From the NCBI RefSeq assembly GCF_041346925.1, contig NZ_CP166840.1, forward strand, positions 372,001 through 436,000: DNA of 64,000 nt, given 5' to 3'. This document shows, in pieces, positions 19,774 through 29,904 of this stretch. The translations under genes and the position numbers were made by a program. This stretch comes from Agaribacterium sp. ZY112 (GTDB taxonomy: Bacteria; Pseudomonadota; Gammaproteobacteria; Pseudomonadales; Cellvibrionaceae). The notes under the pieces were generated by a model. The model was not told the DNA's origin. It did not search any database and was given only the letters and a program-made list of their open reading frames with translations. Every line of letters starts with the position of its first letter. Within the stretch, counting starts at the first letter, position 1.

Positions 19774-20652
19774 ATGGCCTATATGCGGCAAAGATCCTCA
19801 TTCCTCAATCCTCAACCCCGTGAAATAAAAGGGCTTCTCGAGCCAGCTATCATCAAGCGGCTGGAGAAGGAGAAGCGCGGCGATGGCTTTGGCAGAGACT
19901 ACAAACCCTTCCTAACCGTCAGAGACGTCCCCAGCAAAGGCCGTATTCACCGGAGGCCCTCCCTAACTCACAATCGTGTAGTCCATCTCCTCTCTGACCT
20001 AGAACTCGCAGCCTTCCTCCTCTTCGACTGGAATCACACCGTCACCGACATTCGTGAGCAGTTCCCACTAAACCCAGAATCAACCATCAACATAGCTAAG
20101 CGCCTTGGTATCAAGCACCCCACCCACAAGGCCATCCTCCAGATAATGACAACAGACCTGCTCGTCGATTTTGAAATAAACGGCCAGCACTCCTGCCAAG
20201 CAATATCCGTAAAATATACCCAAGACCTTGAGGACGAAAGAACCATCGAAAAGCAGGAGCTGGAGCGACGCTTTTGGGAAAACGAAGGCGTGGAATGGTT
20301 CATATTTACCGAGCATGAGGTGCCACGTATTACGGTACAAAACATACGATGGCTTGCCCCCCATATGCATAGCTATGAACTCGACGCCGAATCCCTTAGA
20401 ACTGTATTTAAAGATATCGTTAAGACGCTGGACGCTCAGCCAGAAGAAAAACTCCCTCCACTTTTAACCGAGCTCGATTCCAGACTAAAGCTCAAACCGG
20501 GAACAAACCTGAAGTATTTCCGGCACTTATCCGCTCAAAATGCCTTTCTATGGGACATCCATAATCAACCCCATACAAAGCTAAAGGCCAAGCACATCAG
20601 TCCATCAGACTACTGGCTCAATGAGGATATCGAATATGTTCATGCCAAATGA
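19774..20652 (+). CDS. tnsA: Transposase endonuclease subunit TnsA
   Basis: This 292-residue protein (Tn7 TnsA is 273) opens like TnsA, with FLTVRDVPSKGRIHRR before the nuclease fold. The restriction-enzyme-like catalytic residues are visible as E77 (LSDLELAAF), D128 (TTDLLVDF) and K147 (AISVKYTQ), close to the spacing in Tn7. It cuts the 5' ends of the element and, with TnsB, gives cut-and-paste transposition. The tnsB frame overlaps its 3' end by about 30 bp. Confidence 0.95.
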   Translation: MAYMRQRSSFLNPQPREIKGLLEPAIIKRLEKEKRGDGFGRDYKPFLTVRDVPSKGRIHRRPSLTHNRVVHLLSDLELAAFLLFDWNHTVTDIREQFPLNPESTINIAKRLGIKHPTHKAILQIMTTDLLVDFEINGQHSCQAISVKYTQDLEDERTIEKQELERRFWENEGVEWFIFTEHEVPRITVQNIRWLAPHMHSYELDAESLRTVFKDIVKTLDAQPEEKLPPLLTELDSRLKLKPGTNLKYFRHLSAQNAFLWDIHNQPHTKLKAKHISPSDYWLNEDIEYVHAK

Positions 20653-22726
20653 TGTCTATTTATGGGATGAAAAGCGAATTCGCATTTTATGGAGTAACAG
20701 CCAAGCGGTCTTTTGGATCGACATCGACGATCCAAAAGCGCTGCCTCAAGTGGAAAGTAAGGTGCAATTCGAACACCTACTCGCAAGTACTGACTTAAAG
20801 CTTATTGATGACCCCTATGAAAAAATAAGCATGACTCCACCAAAACCTGAGTCAAAGTCAGAGAAGATTCAGGAACGAGCATGGGCAGCAATCAAAGATG
20901 CTGTGTACTCAGAACCGGAAATCTACAATCGCAAGAATCGAGGCAAACTCTTAGAGGAAGCGATGCTTATATCCGGAGCAACCAAACAAACCGTGTATCG
21001 CTGGCTAAGGCAGTATTGGCAGTTCGGAAAATGTAAAAATACCCTTGGCGGACGGTACGAGAACTCTGGCGCCCCCGGTAAAGCAAGAACCTTCAAAGAT
21101 AAACGAAGTGGAGCACCTAGAACCCGGGCTCTAGGGGAGGGAATACCGGTCACCAATGAAATAAAAGCACTATTCAGAGTTTGTATCGAAAAGTGCCTTC
21201 TCAACCAAGACCAATACGAATTTGAATACGCCTACAATCAACTACTGATTGCATATGGGATAAAACTCCCCTGTACACCAAAAAAGTTGATCAACGTTCC
21301 AACCGAGCGACAATTTAGATACTTCTACAAGCGAGAGTACACACCACTTGAGGTAACTAAAAAAAGAGAAGGTGAGATTAACTACTTAAAAGACTTCAGC
21401 CCCAGCCTTGGCACGTCAACAGCTGAAGTTCCTGGTCCCGGTTATCTCTATCAAATCGATGCCACCATTGCTGATGTTTATCTCGTTTCAGAAGAAGATC
21501 GCTCTGAAATCATAGGCCGACCAACCTTGTACTTTGTTGTAGACGTCTTTAGTCGGGGCATAGCTGGAATGTACATTGGCCTAGAAAACGCCTCTTGGGT
21601 AAGCGCTATGGAATCATTAGGCAACACCATGGCCGATAAAGTCGCGTACTGTGCTGAATTCGGAATAGAAATCACAGAAGAAATGTGGCCAATACATGGA
21701 CTTCCTGAAAATATTATCGGCGATAAGGGTGAAATGCTTGGCCGCCACGTAGAAGTTTTAAGCGAATCGTTTCACGTAGAAATTCAAAATACACCAGCGT
21801 ACAGAGCAGATTGGAAAGGTGTGGTCGAACGCTACTTTAGAACTGTACAAGCATCCATGAAACCCTTCGTCGAGAGCTATGTAACTAAAAAGCCAATTGG
21901 TAAAAAGCGCCATGGAAAGGACTACCGACTAGACGGAACACTAACCCTAAAAGAATTCACCAAGATGATGATAAAAATTGTCTTGCACTACCTTAACGAC
22001 CATGAGATCCGCACTTATGATATTGACTCTGGCGTACCATTGGATTTACCCAGAATCCCTGTAGAGCTTTGGAATTGGGGAATACAAAATAGAACCGGCC
22101 TATTACGAAGACCCAACCCTGAATTAGTTAAGGTAAATTTATTACCTCACACCAAGGCTACTATCACCGAACATGGACTCAAATTATTTGGCTGTTACTA
22201 CAGTTGTTCACAGGCTTTAGAGTGGGGCTGGTTTGAAGGTAACTACCGAGGCCCAAAAACAGTAACCGTCGCTTACGACCTTTATAGTACCAACCAAATT
22301 TACTTGAGGCACACCGACTCCTATTCCGACTTCATTCCAGCACAATTAACTTCACGAAGTCGCGCGTATGCCAATATCACGGTATGGGAGTTATGGCGCG
22401 CGCAAGATATACGCTTGGACGTTGCTGCAACTTCAAAACTCCGAAAACGCTCTGGGGCAGTAAACCTGACTAACGAGCTAGATAAAATTAAAGAGGAGTC
22501 AAAGCAAAAACAGCCGAGCTACACCCAAAAGCAAAAGTCACAGCGCAGAAAGGGAATTACAGAGAATAAGAGAAATGAAAGGCAGCGTGAACGTAACAAG
22601 AAAACCGCAGAGCGCACACCTAATCCTCAAGAATCTTCAGCAACAGTAACGCCAATACACGGAGCCCAGCCCCAGAAAAAAAGCTTCAAATTGCCTAATC
22701 TTAAAAACCTGCTGAAAGAGGACTAG
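20621..22726 (+). CDS. tnsB: DDE transposase TnsB
   Basis: This 701-residue protein has an rve-type integrase core. The candidate triad is D280 (YQIDATIADV), D368 (IIGDKGEM) and E403 (GVVERYF). The spacing of 88 and 35 residues is the same as in Tn7 TnsB. An HTH region precedes the core, and a basic, Lys/Arg/Gln-rich tail ends it, the part that contacts TnsC in Tn7. It binds the end repeats and makes the 3' cuts and strand transfer. ATG codons at 20636 and 20642 are alternative starts; all overlap tnsA. Confidence 0.96.
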   Translation: MRISNMFMPNDVYLWDEKRIRILWSNSQAVFWIDIDDPKALPQVESKVQFEHLLASTDLKLIDDPYEKISMTPPKPESKSEKIQERAWAAIKDAVYSEPEIYNRKNRGKLLEEAMLISGATKQTVYRWLRQYWQFGKCKNTLGGRYENSGAPGKARTFKDKRSGAPRTRALGEGIPVTNEIKALFRVCIEKCLLNQDQYEFEYAYNQLLIAYGIKLPCTPKKLINVPTERQFRYFYKREYTPLEVTKKREGEINYLKDFSPSLGTSTAEVPGPGYLYQIDATIADVYLVSEEDRSEIIGRPTLYFVVDVFSRGIAGMYIGLENASWVSAMESLGNTMADKVAYCAEFGIEITEEMWPIHGLPENIIGDKGEMLGRHVEVLSESFHVEIQNTPAYRADWKGVVERYFRTVQASMKPFVESYVTKKPIGKKRHGKDYRLDGTLTLKEFTKMMIKIVLHYLNDHEIRTYDIDSGVPLDLPRIPVELWNWGIQNRTGLLRRPNPELVKVNLLPHTKATITEHGLKLFGCYYSCSQALEWGWFEGNYRGPKTVTVAYDLYSTNQIYLRHTDSYSDFIPAQLTSRSRAYANITVWELWRAQDIRLDVAATSKLRKRSGAVNLTNELDKIKEESKQKQPSYTQKQKSQRRKGITENKRNERQRERNKKTAERTPNPQESSATVTPIHGAQPQKKSFKLPNLKNLLKED

Positions 22727-22731
22727 CCCAA

Positions 22732-24375
22732 ATGGCTGACTCAAAACCCAACGCCTTCCCAGAAGCAAAATATAAAGATCAAGGCTTACCTGAATATACT
22801 GAAAACCCTTTAATTTCCGCCCTGCCAAAAATAATGAGCCCTGCTCAAGCGGCCATGGCTCTTGGGAAAAAGCCTACCTACCAGCAGGAGGAACTCAACC
22901 TACCAAACCACATTAGAGCGCATGCCATCAACCGACTTACTCGAGAGTTTTTTGTACCTCAGACAACACACATTGTCATTGAGCAGAAGCTATCCAAGCT
23001 AATTCGTTGCAGTTATCTAAATAGAAACCCAAATAAAGCAACGTTCAAACGAAAACTTAATTCTATTCGGGGCTTAATCCAGGAAAAAGACCTAACAGCC
23101 TACGTTCATGACGAAGTCGACTCTCCAGCATCCTCAATGACTATTGCAGGAATCTCCGGCGCGGGTAAGTCCACTACAACTAATATCGTTCTGAATACCT
23201 ACCCAAGAGTTATTTATCACCCCGACCTTCACATGATTCAGGTCCCTTGGTTGAAAGTGGATTGCCCTCACGACGGCTCTCTATCCGATTTTTGCTTAAG
23301 CTTTTTTATAGCACTAGGGCGCCGCCTAAACATCAACTACCGGGATATGTACGCATCAGGCCGACCAACCATCTCCAAAATGATGGCCGACGTAGCCGAC
23401 CTATGTCTAATACACGCAATTGGCCTTATTGTTATTGATGAGTTTCAGCATATGAGCCTTGCTAAGAGTGGTGGCGAGAAGAAAATGATTAATTTTCTAG
23501 TAACGCTAGTGAACGTCGTTGAGGTATCGGTTGTCTTAATTGGGACACCTAAAGCCCTGAGACTGTTTTCAAACGAATTTAGACAAGCTCGCCGCGCTAG
23601 TGGAGATGGCAGCGTCGTTTGGGACCGACTAAAGAAAGATGAAAGCTGGGAAGACTTTCTAGAAGAGCTTTGGCCGTTCCAATGGCTAAAGAACATAGTT
23701 GAGCGCGATGAACAGCTAACCAATAAACTATACGAACTAAGCCAAGGCGTCCCTGATATTGTTGTTAAGCTTTTTTGCCTCGCTCAATCAAGAGCGATCC
23801 TATTGGCTGATTCTCCGGTGGAAGAGACACTATCACCGGGGCTACTAGATCAAGTATTTGAAGATGAATTTTCAATTGTAAAACCGATGATTGAAGCTCT
23901 TCGCTCAGGAAACAAGCGAAAAATTGAAGACTGCAATGACTTGGTTTTCCCCAAGTTTGAAAGCGATATGATCAATGCGGTCAACCAGCTCGTAGCAAAG
24001 CCAATAGAAAAGCCATCTCAAGTTGAGCTCGGAGACCCTGTTGGAACAAATATAGCCAACTCCGCTATTAAGGCGATTGTAGCCATGGGAATTGCTGAAG
24101 ACATTGCCAAGCCACTTGTCTCTGACGCCCTCACTAAAGACCCCAAGCTCACCCTAATTCAGATCATTCAAATAGCCACTACAGCACTTACACAGTCAGA
24201 AGAAACACCAAGCACTAAGAGTAATGCTAAGCCAGTTTATACCAACCGCAAAAACTGGAGTCAGCTCGCAGATGACGACCTAAGGAAGATGCACGCATCT
24301 AAGTCCGGTTCGATGTATGAAGAGATACAAGGGAAAGGTATCAGCTACCCTGTGAACGAGCTGCTAGCAGGATAA
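22732..24375 (+). CDS. tnsC: Transposition regulator ATPase TnsC
   Basis: This 547-residue AAA+ protein (Tn7 TnsC is 555) has Walker A GISGAGKST at residues 140-148 and Walker B LIVIDEFQHM near 235, followed by sensor-like VVLIGTPKALRLF. It links target selection by TnsD or TnsE to the TnsAB transposase. It starts 5 bp after tnsB and ends 1 bp before tnsD. Confidence 0.95.
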   Translation: MADSKPNAFPEAKYKDQGLPEYTENPLISALPKIMSPAQAAMALGKKPTYQQEELNLPNHIRAHAINRLTREFFVPQTTHIVIEQKLSKLIRCSYLNRNPNKATFKRKLNSIRGLIQEKDLTAYVHDEVDSPASSMTIAGISGAGKSTTTNIVLNTYPRVIYHPDLHMIQVPWLKVDCPHDGSLSDFCLSFFIALGRRLNINYRDMYASGRPTISKMMADVADLCLIHAIGLIVIDEFQHMSLAKSGGEKKMINFLVTLVNVVEVSVVLIGTPKALRLFSNEFRQARRASGDGSVVWDRLKKDESWEDFLEELWPFQWLKNIVERDEQLTNKLYELSQGVPDIVVKLFCLAQSRAILLADSPVEETLSPGLLDQVFEDEFSIVKPMIEALRSGNKRKIEDCNDLVFPKFESDMINAVNQLVAKPIEKPSQVELGDPVGTNIANSAIKAIVAMGIAEDIAKPLVSDALTKDPKLTLIQIIQIATTALTQSEETPSTKSNAKPVYTNRKNWSQLADDDLRKMHASKSGSMYEEIQGKGISYPVNELLAG

Positions 24376-24376
24376 T

Positions 24377-25912
24377 ATGCTGGGCTATTTTCCTACGCCC
24401 TATCCAGACGAACTGCTTTACAGCATGGTGGCACGCTATGCGCTGCACACTGGCCTTAAGACAAATCACAGAGCCGTTGTACGAGAGGTATTCTCCTCCC
24501 CAACGGCAACGGCCATCCCTGATTTACCCAGCCATTTAGAGGCCCTAACACAAAACCTTCAAGCTATATGGGCAGTCGATGCTTGCGAACTTATTCGCTC
24601 CTACACCCTAGCCCCAATATATTTACCATTCCTATCAAACACGCAGGCAGGAAAGATAACGGAAGCTATGTGCTCCAACCGGGGCAATAGCATTCATACC
24701 CGCACAGGCATCGCTGCCAGCGCTATAAAGCAAGTCGAATTGTTTCGTTTTTGCCCAACATGTCTGAAAGAACAATTATCAACCCTCGGGGAGGCCTACT
24801 GGCTAAGACAACACCAATTGCCCGGATTAGACTACTGTAAAGCTCACTCATGTCTTCTCAAACAGTCAGAAGTACCTTTTCACCCTAAAGAGAGGCACTG
24901 TTTTTACTCTGCCACCTCAACTTTAATCACCGCACCCAGCGAGCACTTACAGCTCAGCAAGCTTGAACAACAGATTTATCTCCGATACACAGAATTACTC
25001 ACTCTGGGAAGCCTAAGAGGACTAGGGACGAATCGCTGGACATTGTTCTACCGAGAACTGGCAAGCCAACACGACCTAATACAAAAAAGTAGGGTTCAAC
25101 ATATTGAGCTCTATGAAAGGATAAGATCTTTATGGACCGGCTCTGTTTTCGCCCCCCACTTTGAAAACCACCACGATCAACATTGGCTTGTTGATATCTT
25201 CCGTAAACACCGAAAATCGTTTCATCCACTAAGACATTTACTAGTAATAACATCATTAATCCCAGGCACTCCCATTCAGCAAATAGTCGAAGAGGTAGCC
25301 AAGCTTCCAGTGGAAGGAGCGCAAGGGCGCCCCGTCACCATAAAAAAAACAAGAGATATAAACGACTCTAGCAAGTACAGAAAGGTCTGGCTTAGCCTGA
25401 TAGAGAAGAACCCAAAACTAGGAGTAAAGGCACTAAGAGCCAAACAACATGGAGGCGCAACCTACTCTTGGCTGTACCGAAATGACCGTCGCTGGCTAGA
25501 ACATCACAAACCCCAAAAGAGGCAAAACTTAAATAAGCGCTTTGTCTGCGATTACAATTCTTGGGACAAAGAAAACGCACACCTTCTAGAAGTTGTGTTT
25601 GCAAAGCTTATGACCGAACCACAACGTAAACGTATAACCAAAGCACAGCTCATCAATTCCTTGCCCCGAGCCAGTTCAATCGAAAAGCATCTAAAAGACC
25701 TTCCTTTAACCTCAAACTGGTTAGAGCAGCATGCCGAGTCTGTTGAAGAGCATCAGCTTTACCGTTTACGCTATGCCTACAAAGTAATCAAAGGCCAGCA
25801 TCAACAAATCAAGCGCTGGCGCCTACTCAGATTGGCAAACATTCGGAAGGAGTTGCTAACACCAACTATTGAAACCGAGATACTTCAACTACAAACAAAA
25901 GGCCTATCATAG
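24377..25912 (+). CDS. tnsD: attTn7 target selector TnsD (TniQ family)
   Basis: This 511-residue protein (Tn7 TnsD is 508) begins with the TniQ signature LGYFPTPYPDELLYSMVARYA. It carries the zinc-finger pattern FCPTCLKEQL...YCKAHSCLL near residues 130-160, and continues with the long C-terminal DNA-binding part seen in full-length TnsD but absent from short TniQ proteins. It recognises the 3' end of glmS. The insertion at glmS shows that it, or a close relative, acted here. Confidence 0.94.
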   Translation: MLGYFPTPYPDELLYSMVARYALHTGLKTNHRAVVREVFSSPTATAIPDLPSHLEALTQNLQAIWAVDACELIRSYTLAPIYLPFLSNTQAGKITEAMCSNRGNSIHTRTGIAASAIKQVELFRFCPTCLKEQLSTLGEAYWLRQHQLPGLDYCKAHSCLLKQSEVPFHPKERHCFYSATSTLITAPSEHLQLSKLEQQIYLRYTELLTLGSLRGLGTNRWTLFYRELASQHDLIQKSRVQHIELYERIRSLWTGSVFAPHFENHHDQHWLVDIFRKHRKSFHPLRHLLVITSLIPGTPIQQIVEEVAKLPVEGAQGRPVTIKKTRDINDSSKYRKVWLSLIEKNPKLGVKALRAKQHGGATYSWLYRNDRRWLEHHKPQKRQNLNKRFVCDYNSWDKENAHLLEVVFAKLMTEPQRKRITKAQLINSLPRASSIEKHLKDLPLTSNWLEQHAESVEEHQLYRLRYAYKVIKGQHQQIKRWRLLRLANIRKELLTPTIETEILQLQTKGLS

Positions 25913-25917
25913 TAGAA

Positions 25918-27564
25918 ATGATTGACGACATTTCACTCAAAAACATTCCCACTGACTCCAAGCTGCTCATACTTGGAGACTGGTTTCGTAGGCCGGGGGA
26001 GGGCTGGAAAGTAGTCTGCTATTTCCACAACAAAGAAAAAGGACATTTTCGTAAATCCTTTCCTATCGACCTGCTACCACTCTTAATCTCCGGATTAACT
26101 TTTCCAACCAACTCAAAAGCCAATAAAACTCAGGGGTGGACAGGAACAGCCATGCTTCCCGAACAGGAGCTTTGGGAGAAAGCTAGCTTCACCGACCTGC
26201 CTGATGAGCTCAAACGCTCACAGAACTATTCCGAACAATTCGAGAACAACAAGGTATATCGAATAACAAAAGGCGAAAAAACCTACTGGCTGCCATTGTA
26301 TGAATTAGCTCGTGCACTGTTTTTTCATTCAGCAGAGTGTGTACGTGCAGCAGCGTATCAGGGAAATACCTGGCAGTTAGCAAGATCCTGGTCAGGAAAC
26401 CGAATAGGAGAAATTGAGCTTTCCTCAAATATACCAGTTGGATATTTAAGCAACCCTCAATACAGAAATTTCTTCACATGGTTACTATTTGATGAGTCCA
26501 TCGAAAATAGCTTCAACTCAATATTCCCTGCTATCAATACCAACACACTATTGAACGACGGATCCTACCGCTGGTCTTTTGATTTCACACCGCCGGATTT
26601 AAGCAACTGTGAAATTTCATATTCAGGTTTTTATAGTAAGGTTGACAACCATCAACACATTTTCATCCGAGAAATTAGATCTATTGCTGGCCTTAAGGCG
26701 CCCGATCTCGACAAAGTGTATTTCTCTCACCCGGACGATAAGATCTATCTAGAAAACGAAGAACTATCACCCAGCGAGAACAAGCCTCCAAAAAAGAAGC
26801 GCCCTACTGAAAAGCCTAAGCAACTGGATCCTGATAACAAACCTAAAGCTGAAAAACGCAGACACCTCATAAATATGTCTGGCAGTGGTCTAAGTTTTGA
26901 CTCGGTTTTTGAAACACAGCGCCGCCCCCCGGAGGTCCAAAACCTACCACCAAAGAACGATTCAGAAGAATTGAAAGAGCCGGAACAGAGTGAGAACGGC
27001 AGTTTTCAGCAAGGAGATGACAAAGGAAAACACTCCAGAGCAGATGCCAACAACCTCCCACCACCAAATCCGGTTCAACCCTCAGAAAAGCTAGCTCTTT
27101 TCATGAAGATGCTAGACATGCTCAAAGAGGAACATAACTGGGCAATTACTTCGAAAATCGGCGAAGTACCCAAAGTACGTTGTCGTAGCCTCCATCTAAT
27201 CGATCAAAGAGCAAGACAATACTGCCACGCAATTATCGAGCGTGATAAATCGACCAACATTCATGTACTCGAGATTGAACTATCCTGCAGGACAAATAAG
27301 GAAGGAAACTCAGAGCACGAAAGTTTATCGACTCTTATCTTCCGACCGAAAAACACAAACACAGCACTCCAAACCATCCTTATTGAACTAATGAGTAACC
27401 ATAAAAATGAAGGCCTTAAAGCAATGAGCTGGAAGAAAAAACGAATAACCAAATCGACATCTGTATGTGAATATTTAGGGCATCCAGATAATAAAATACT
27501 CACCGACGAGGACTCCCTAAAATCGTGGATGGAGAGGGCGGTATCAAAGGTTCTCAGAATGTAA
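25918..27564 (+). CDS. tnsE: Target selector TnsE
   Basis: This 548-residue protein (Tn7 TnsE is 538) is the fifth gene of the cluster, 5 bp after tnsD. It has an N-terminal domain, a charged Pro/Lys/Glu-rich linker (about residues 280-380) and a conserved C-terminal domain starting ALFMKMLDMLKEEHNWAI. In Tn7, TnsE directs insertion into lagging-strand DNA of mobile plasmids through the sliding clamp. Its presence implies that the element can move on plasmids as well as to glmS. Confidence 0.9.
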   Translation: MIDDISLKNIPTDSKLLILGDWFRRPGEGWKVVCYFHNKEKGHFRKSFPIDLLPLLISGLTFPTNSKANKTQGWTGTAMLPEQELWEKASFTDLPDELKRSQNYSEQFENNKVYRITKGEKTYWLPLYELARALFFHSAECVRAAAYQGNTWQLARSWSGNRIGEIELSSNIPVGYLSNPQYRNFFTWLLFDESIENSFNSIFPAINTNTLLNDGSYRWSFDFTPPDLSNCEISYSGFYSKVDNHQHIFIREIRSIAGLKAPDLDKVYFSHPDDKIYLENEELSPSENKPPKKKRPTEKPKQLDPDNKPKAEKRRHLINMSGSGLSFDSVFETQRRPPEVQNLPPKNDSEELKEPEQSENGSFQQGDDKGKHSRADANNLPPPNPVQPSEKLALFMKMLDMLKEEHNWAITSKIGEVPKVRCRSLHLIDQRARQYCHAIIERDKSTNIHVLEIELSCRTNKEGNSEHESLSTLIFRPKNTNTALQTILIELMSNHKNEGLKAMSWKKKRITKSTSVCEYLGHPDNKILTDEDSLKSWMERAVSKVLRM

Positions 27565-28013
27565 CCTTGTTAAAGCATCCGCTCTAAACCGGTGCACTTT
27601 TGAACACCAAAGACCAGATATACATCTAATTTTCGGTGTTATAATTGTAACAACTTCAGTCCGATCTGGGAGAGTATTAGAAGTAAGGTGGTTAGCAAGT
27701 AAATGATGTGTCATGAGTGTTTTAAAAGCCCCATTCATCAGTGAGCCAGCTATGCATTATTTATATTCTACTTCTTACAAGTTGTAGTGAAAGTATTGAA
27801 AAGATATGCAAAGATGCATGGGATCAGGCTGGGTGAGTTTAAGTGATGGAGGTGAGTCTTCGCCGTCTAATCTTTTCTAGGATCTGCTATGTGAGCATGG
27901 TCTAGACCATTTCAGAAACTGTTGGTTAGTTTTGTACGACGTTTAATCAAGATAACCGCTTCAATAATAAGGCAATGGTAGCTGTGAGTAATTACAGGAA
28001 ACATTGCTAACAT
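27565..28013. other. Non-coding stretch between tnsE and cargo
   Basis: These 449 bp separate the transposition module from the convergent ApeA-like gene. A 14-bp perfect palindrome, ATGGTCTAGACCAT, lies at 27897-27910. No gene, terminator or known RNA is recognised. It marks the step from chromosome-like composition to AT-rich cargo. Confidence 0.5.
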
Positions 28014-29783
28014 TTAACTATTCGGTCTGGCCCATTTTCTTTCTTTAGCGTTATATTTCCAACATCTGCTCTTATCAATCATCTCATTAGGAGGGTTTAA
28101 AATACATACACCATGAGTGCGGAATGATTGACCTCTATTTTCAATATAGACAGAGCCTAGATAACTTAAGGTGTGTATATTATCTGTGTTCACATGAACT
28201 GTAAGGTGTTCATCTATACTTCTAGATCGATTTTCATCTTTTCCTAAATACCAGGGTTTTATTACTTCCACTAGGTCTTTTCTGTATTTATATTTATTTG
28301 AAGTATTGATGTATTCAAGGATGATCACACCTAGTTCAACACTTTTCGCGTCAATAAAGTCATTATTATTGAGTTGCAAGAAGGTGTAATGGCCGATAGC
28401 TTTATCTAACTTGACTTGATCGAGTGAGGAGGACCATATCATTGGGTGCTGCCAGTTATTCAGAAATAAAATGAAATCCTTTTCTGGAATTCCCAAGTCT
28501 TTAAATGCCCAACAATAAAGAAGAATAAGAAGTTTGTTTTGTAGAGTTTTTTCATAGTTCAGATTGTCTTTGTGCTTTGTCAACGGCGTGTCACCGTGGG
28601 CGATCTTATCCCTCAGCTTCTTTAAGTGATTGAGGTCATCACTGGAAAGATTTAACACTCCAACAAACTTATCGCTCATACTGTTTAATGTAAAGTCAAA
28701 GGATGATTTAAACGAACAAAATCTTGTGTTTTTTAGTTGGTTTATTTGATTTCTTATACTATCTATGACATGTGAGTTCAGGCATATATCATCGTCACAT
28801 TCGGCGTATTCTATTACTGTGTTCCGTAATTGCTTTTTAAGTTTTGAGAACTTTCTGCTCGATATTCTCTCATCAGTATTTAATGAGAAAACATTTGTGT
28901 ATTTATCGATAAGTGATACACAAGCTAGTAGCTCATATTCCCAGTACAAGGAGAAAGATGATAGCCCAGGTAGTCTGGACCATATATTTATAAAATTATC
29001 TTTGTTGTTTTCAAATGCATTCTTGAAAATGACATTCCATCTATCCCCTGAAAATAGATAAGCTGGAGGAGTAAGGCAACTATCTTGATTTTCTATAGGT
29101 TGCGATTTTTCCTGAAAATTGCAGAAGTACATAGGTAACTTTTTATTGCCGACCACCTCTAAACAGTGTTCAATGTGAAGAGGGTATCCAATTAGGATCG
29201 ACAGTAAATTCTTAATCATATGAATATAATTAATGACACTCTTGTAAGAAAACGGCGTATCCGTTGCATCGATAGCGATAGTTGTTTTTTGGGTGATAAT
29301 AAAATCGCCCTGCCTCCTTTCCTCTTTAAGCCAATGGTTCTCAGAGTAAACTGAGATTCTACCGAGGTCGTCGTCGGTTATTGACGTGTTAAATTTATTG
29401 GTATTTAGGTGCTTGGTTATTTTATCTTCACCTATTTGAGTGTGTTTACTATTGTCGAACCACTGTGATATCCCTTGAAGGGATATCTTTATCGTTTTAA
29501 ACATCCCTGTATGAAAATCAGATTTTATGATCATGCTTGGGTATATGCTGCTAAGGCTATACATAGTGCAGCCTAAAAGTGTATACCATGTTTCATTATG
29601 AGAGCATGCATACAATACATCATCAAAAGTTACCTCCTTAGTTATTGGTTCGTTAAAATTAAGCACTGGCAACTTATTGTTTCTTATAATAATTTCACCT
29701 TTACCAATAAAGGTTTTATTTTTAGTGTAAATTAAAACAGCTACATTGAGATCGTGACTAAGACCAAATATATCTCTAAACAT
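28014..29783 (-). CDS. ApeA-like HEPN anti-phage protein
   Basis: This 589-residue protein has an N-terminal half like the ApeA N-terminal domain (short strands, then FKTIKISLQGISQWFD near residues 95-110). A HEPN domain contains the RNase motif R391-DKIA-H396 within LKKLRDKIAHGD, the R-x4-6-H pattern of HEPN ribonucleases. ApeA proteins are single-gene abortive defence factors thought to cleave RNA. After the HEPN domain there is an extra tail of about 140 residues of unknown nature. It is the last of the minus-strand cargo genes and probably its own unit, 121 bp after the cyclase-like gene. The name rests on pattern memory, not a search. Confidence 0.65.
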   Translation of the reverse strand: MFRDIFGLSHDLNVAVLIYTKNKTFIGKGEIIIRNNKLPVLNFNEPITKEVTFDDVLYACSHNETWYTLLGCTMYSLSSIYPSMIIKSDFHTGMFKTIKISLQGISQWFDNSKHTQIGEDKITKHLNTNKFNTSITDDDLGRISVYSENHWLKEERRQGDFIITQKTTIAIDATDTPFSYKSVINYIHMIKNLLSILIGYPLHIEHCLEVVGNKKLPMYFCNFQEKSQPIENQDSCLTPPAYLFSGDRWNVIFKNAFENNKDNFINIWSRLPGLSSFSLYWEYELLACVSLIDKYTNVFSLNTDERISSRKFSKLKKQLRNTVIEYAECDDDICLNSHVIDSIRNQINQLKNTRFCSFKSSFDFTLNSMSDKFVGVLNLSSDDLNHLKKLRDKIAHGDTPLTKHKDNLNYEKTLQNKLLILLYCWAFKDLGIPEKDFILFLNNWQHPMIWSSSLDQVKLDKAIGHYTFLQLNNNDFIDAKSVELGVIILEYINTSNKYKYRKDLVEVIKPWYLGKDENRSRSIDEHLTVHVNTDNIHTLSYLGSVYIENRGQSFRTHGVCILNPPNEMIDKSRCWKYNAKERKWARPNS

Positions 29784-29904
29784 TATTGATTCCGGGTTTA
29801 GTTTCTAGTGAATCACTGAATCAGTACGAAGCGGATATAACTTTCGGTTCTTTGCGAAGTATTGATTAACTGTGCCGAATTAAAGTTGCATGTGATAGGT
29901 AAAA

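Noticed and set aside
19774..27564. Possible CRISPR-associated (CAST) transposon
   Set aside because: No cas genes, no CRISPR array and a full-length TnsD plus TnsE are present; this is the canonical glmS-targeting type.
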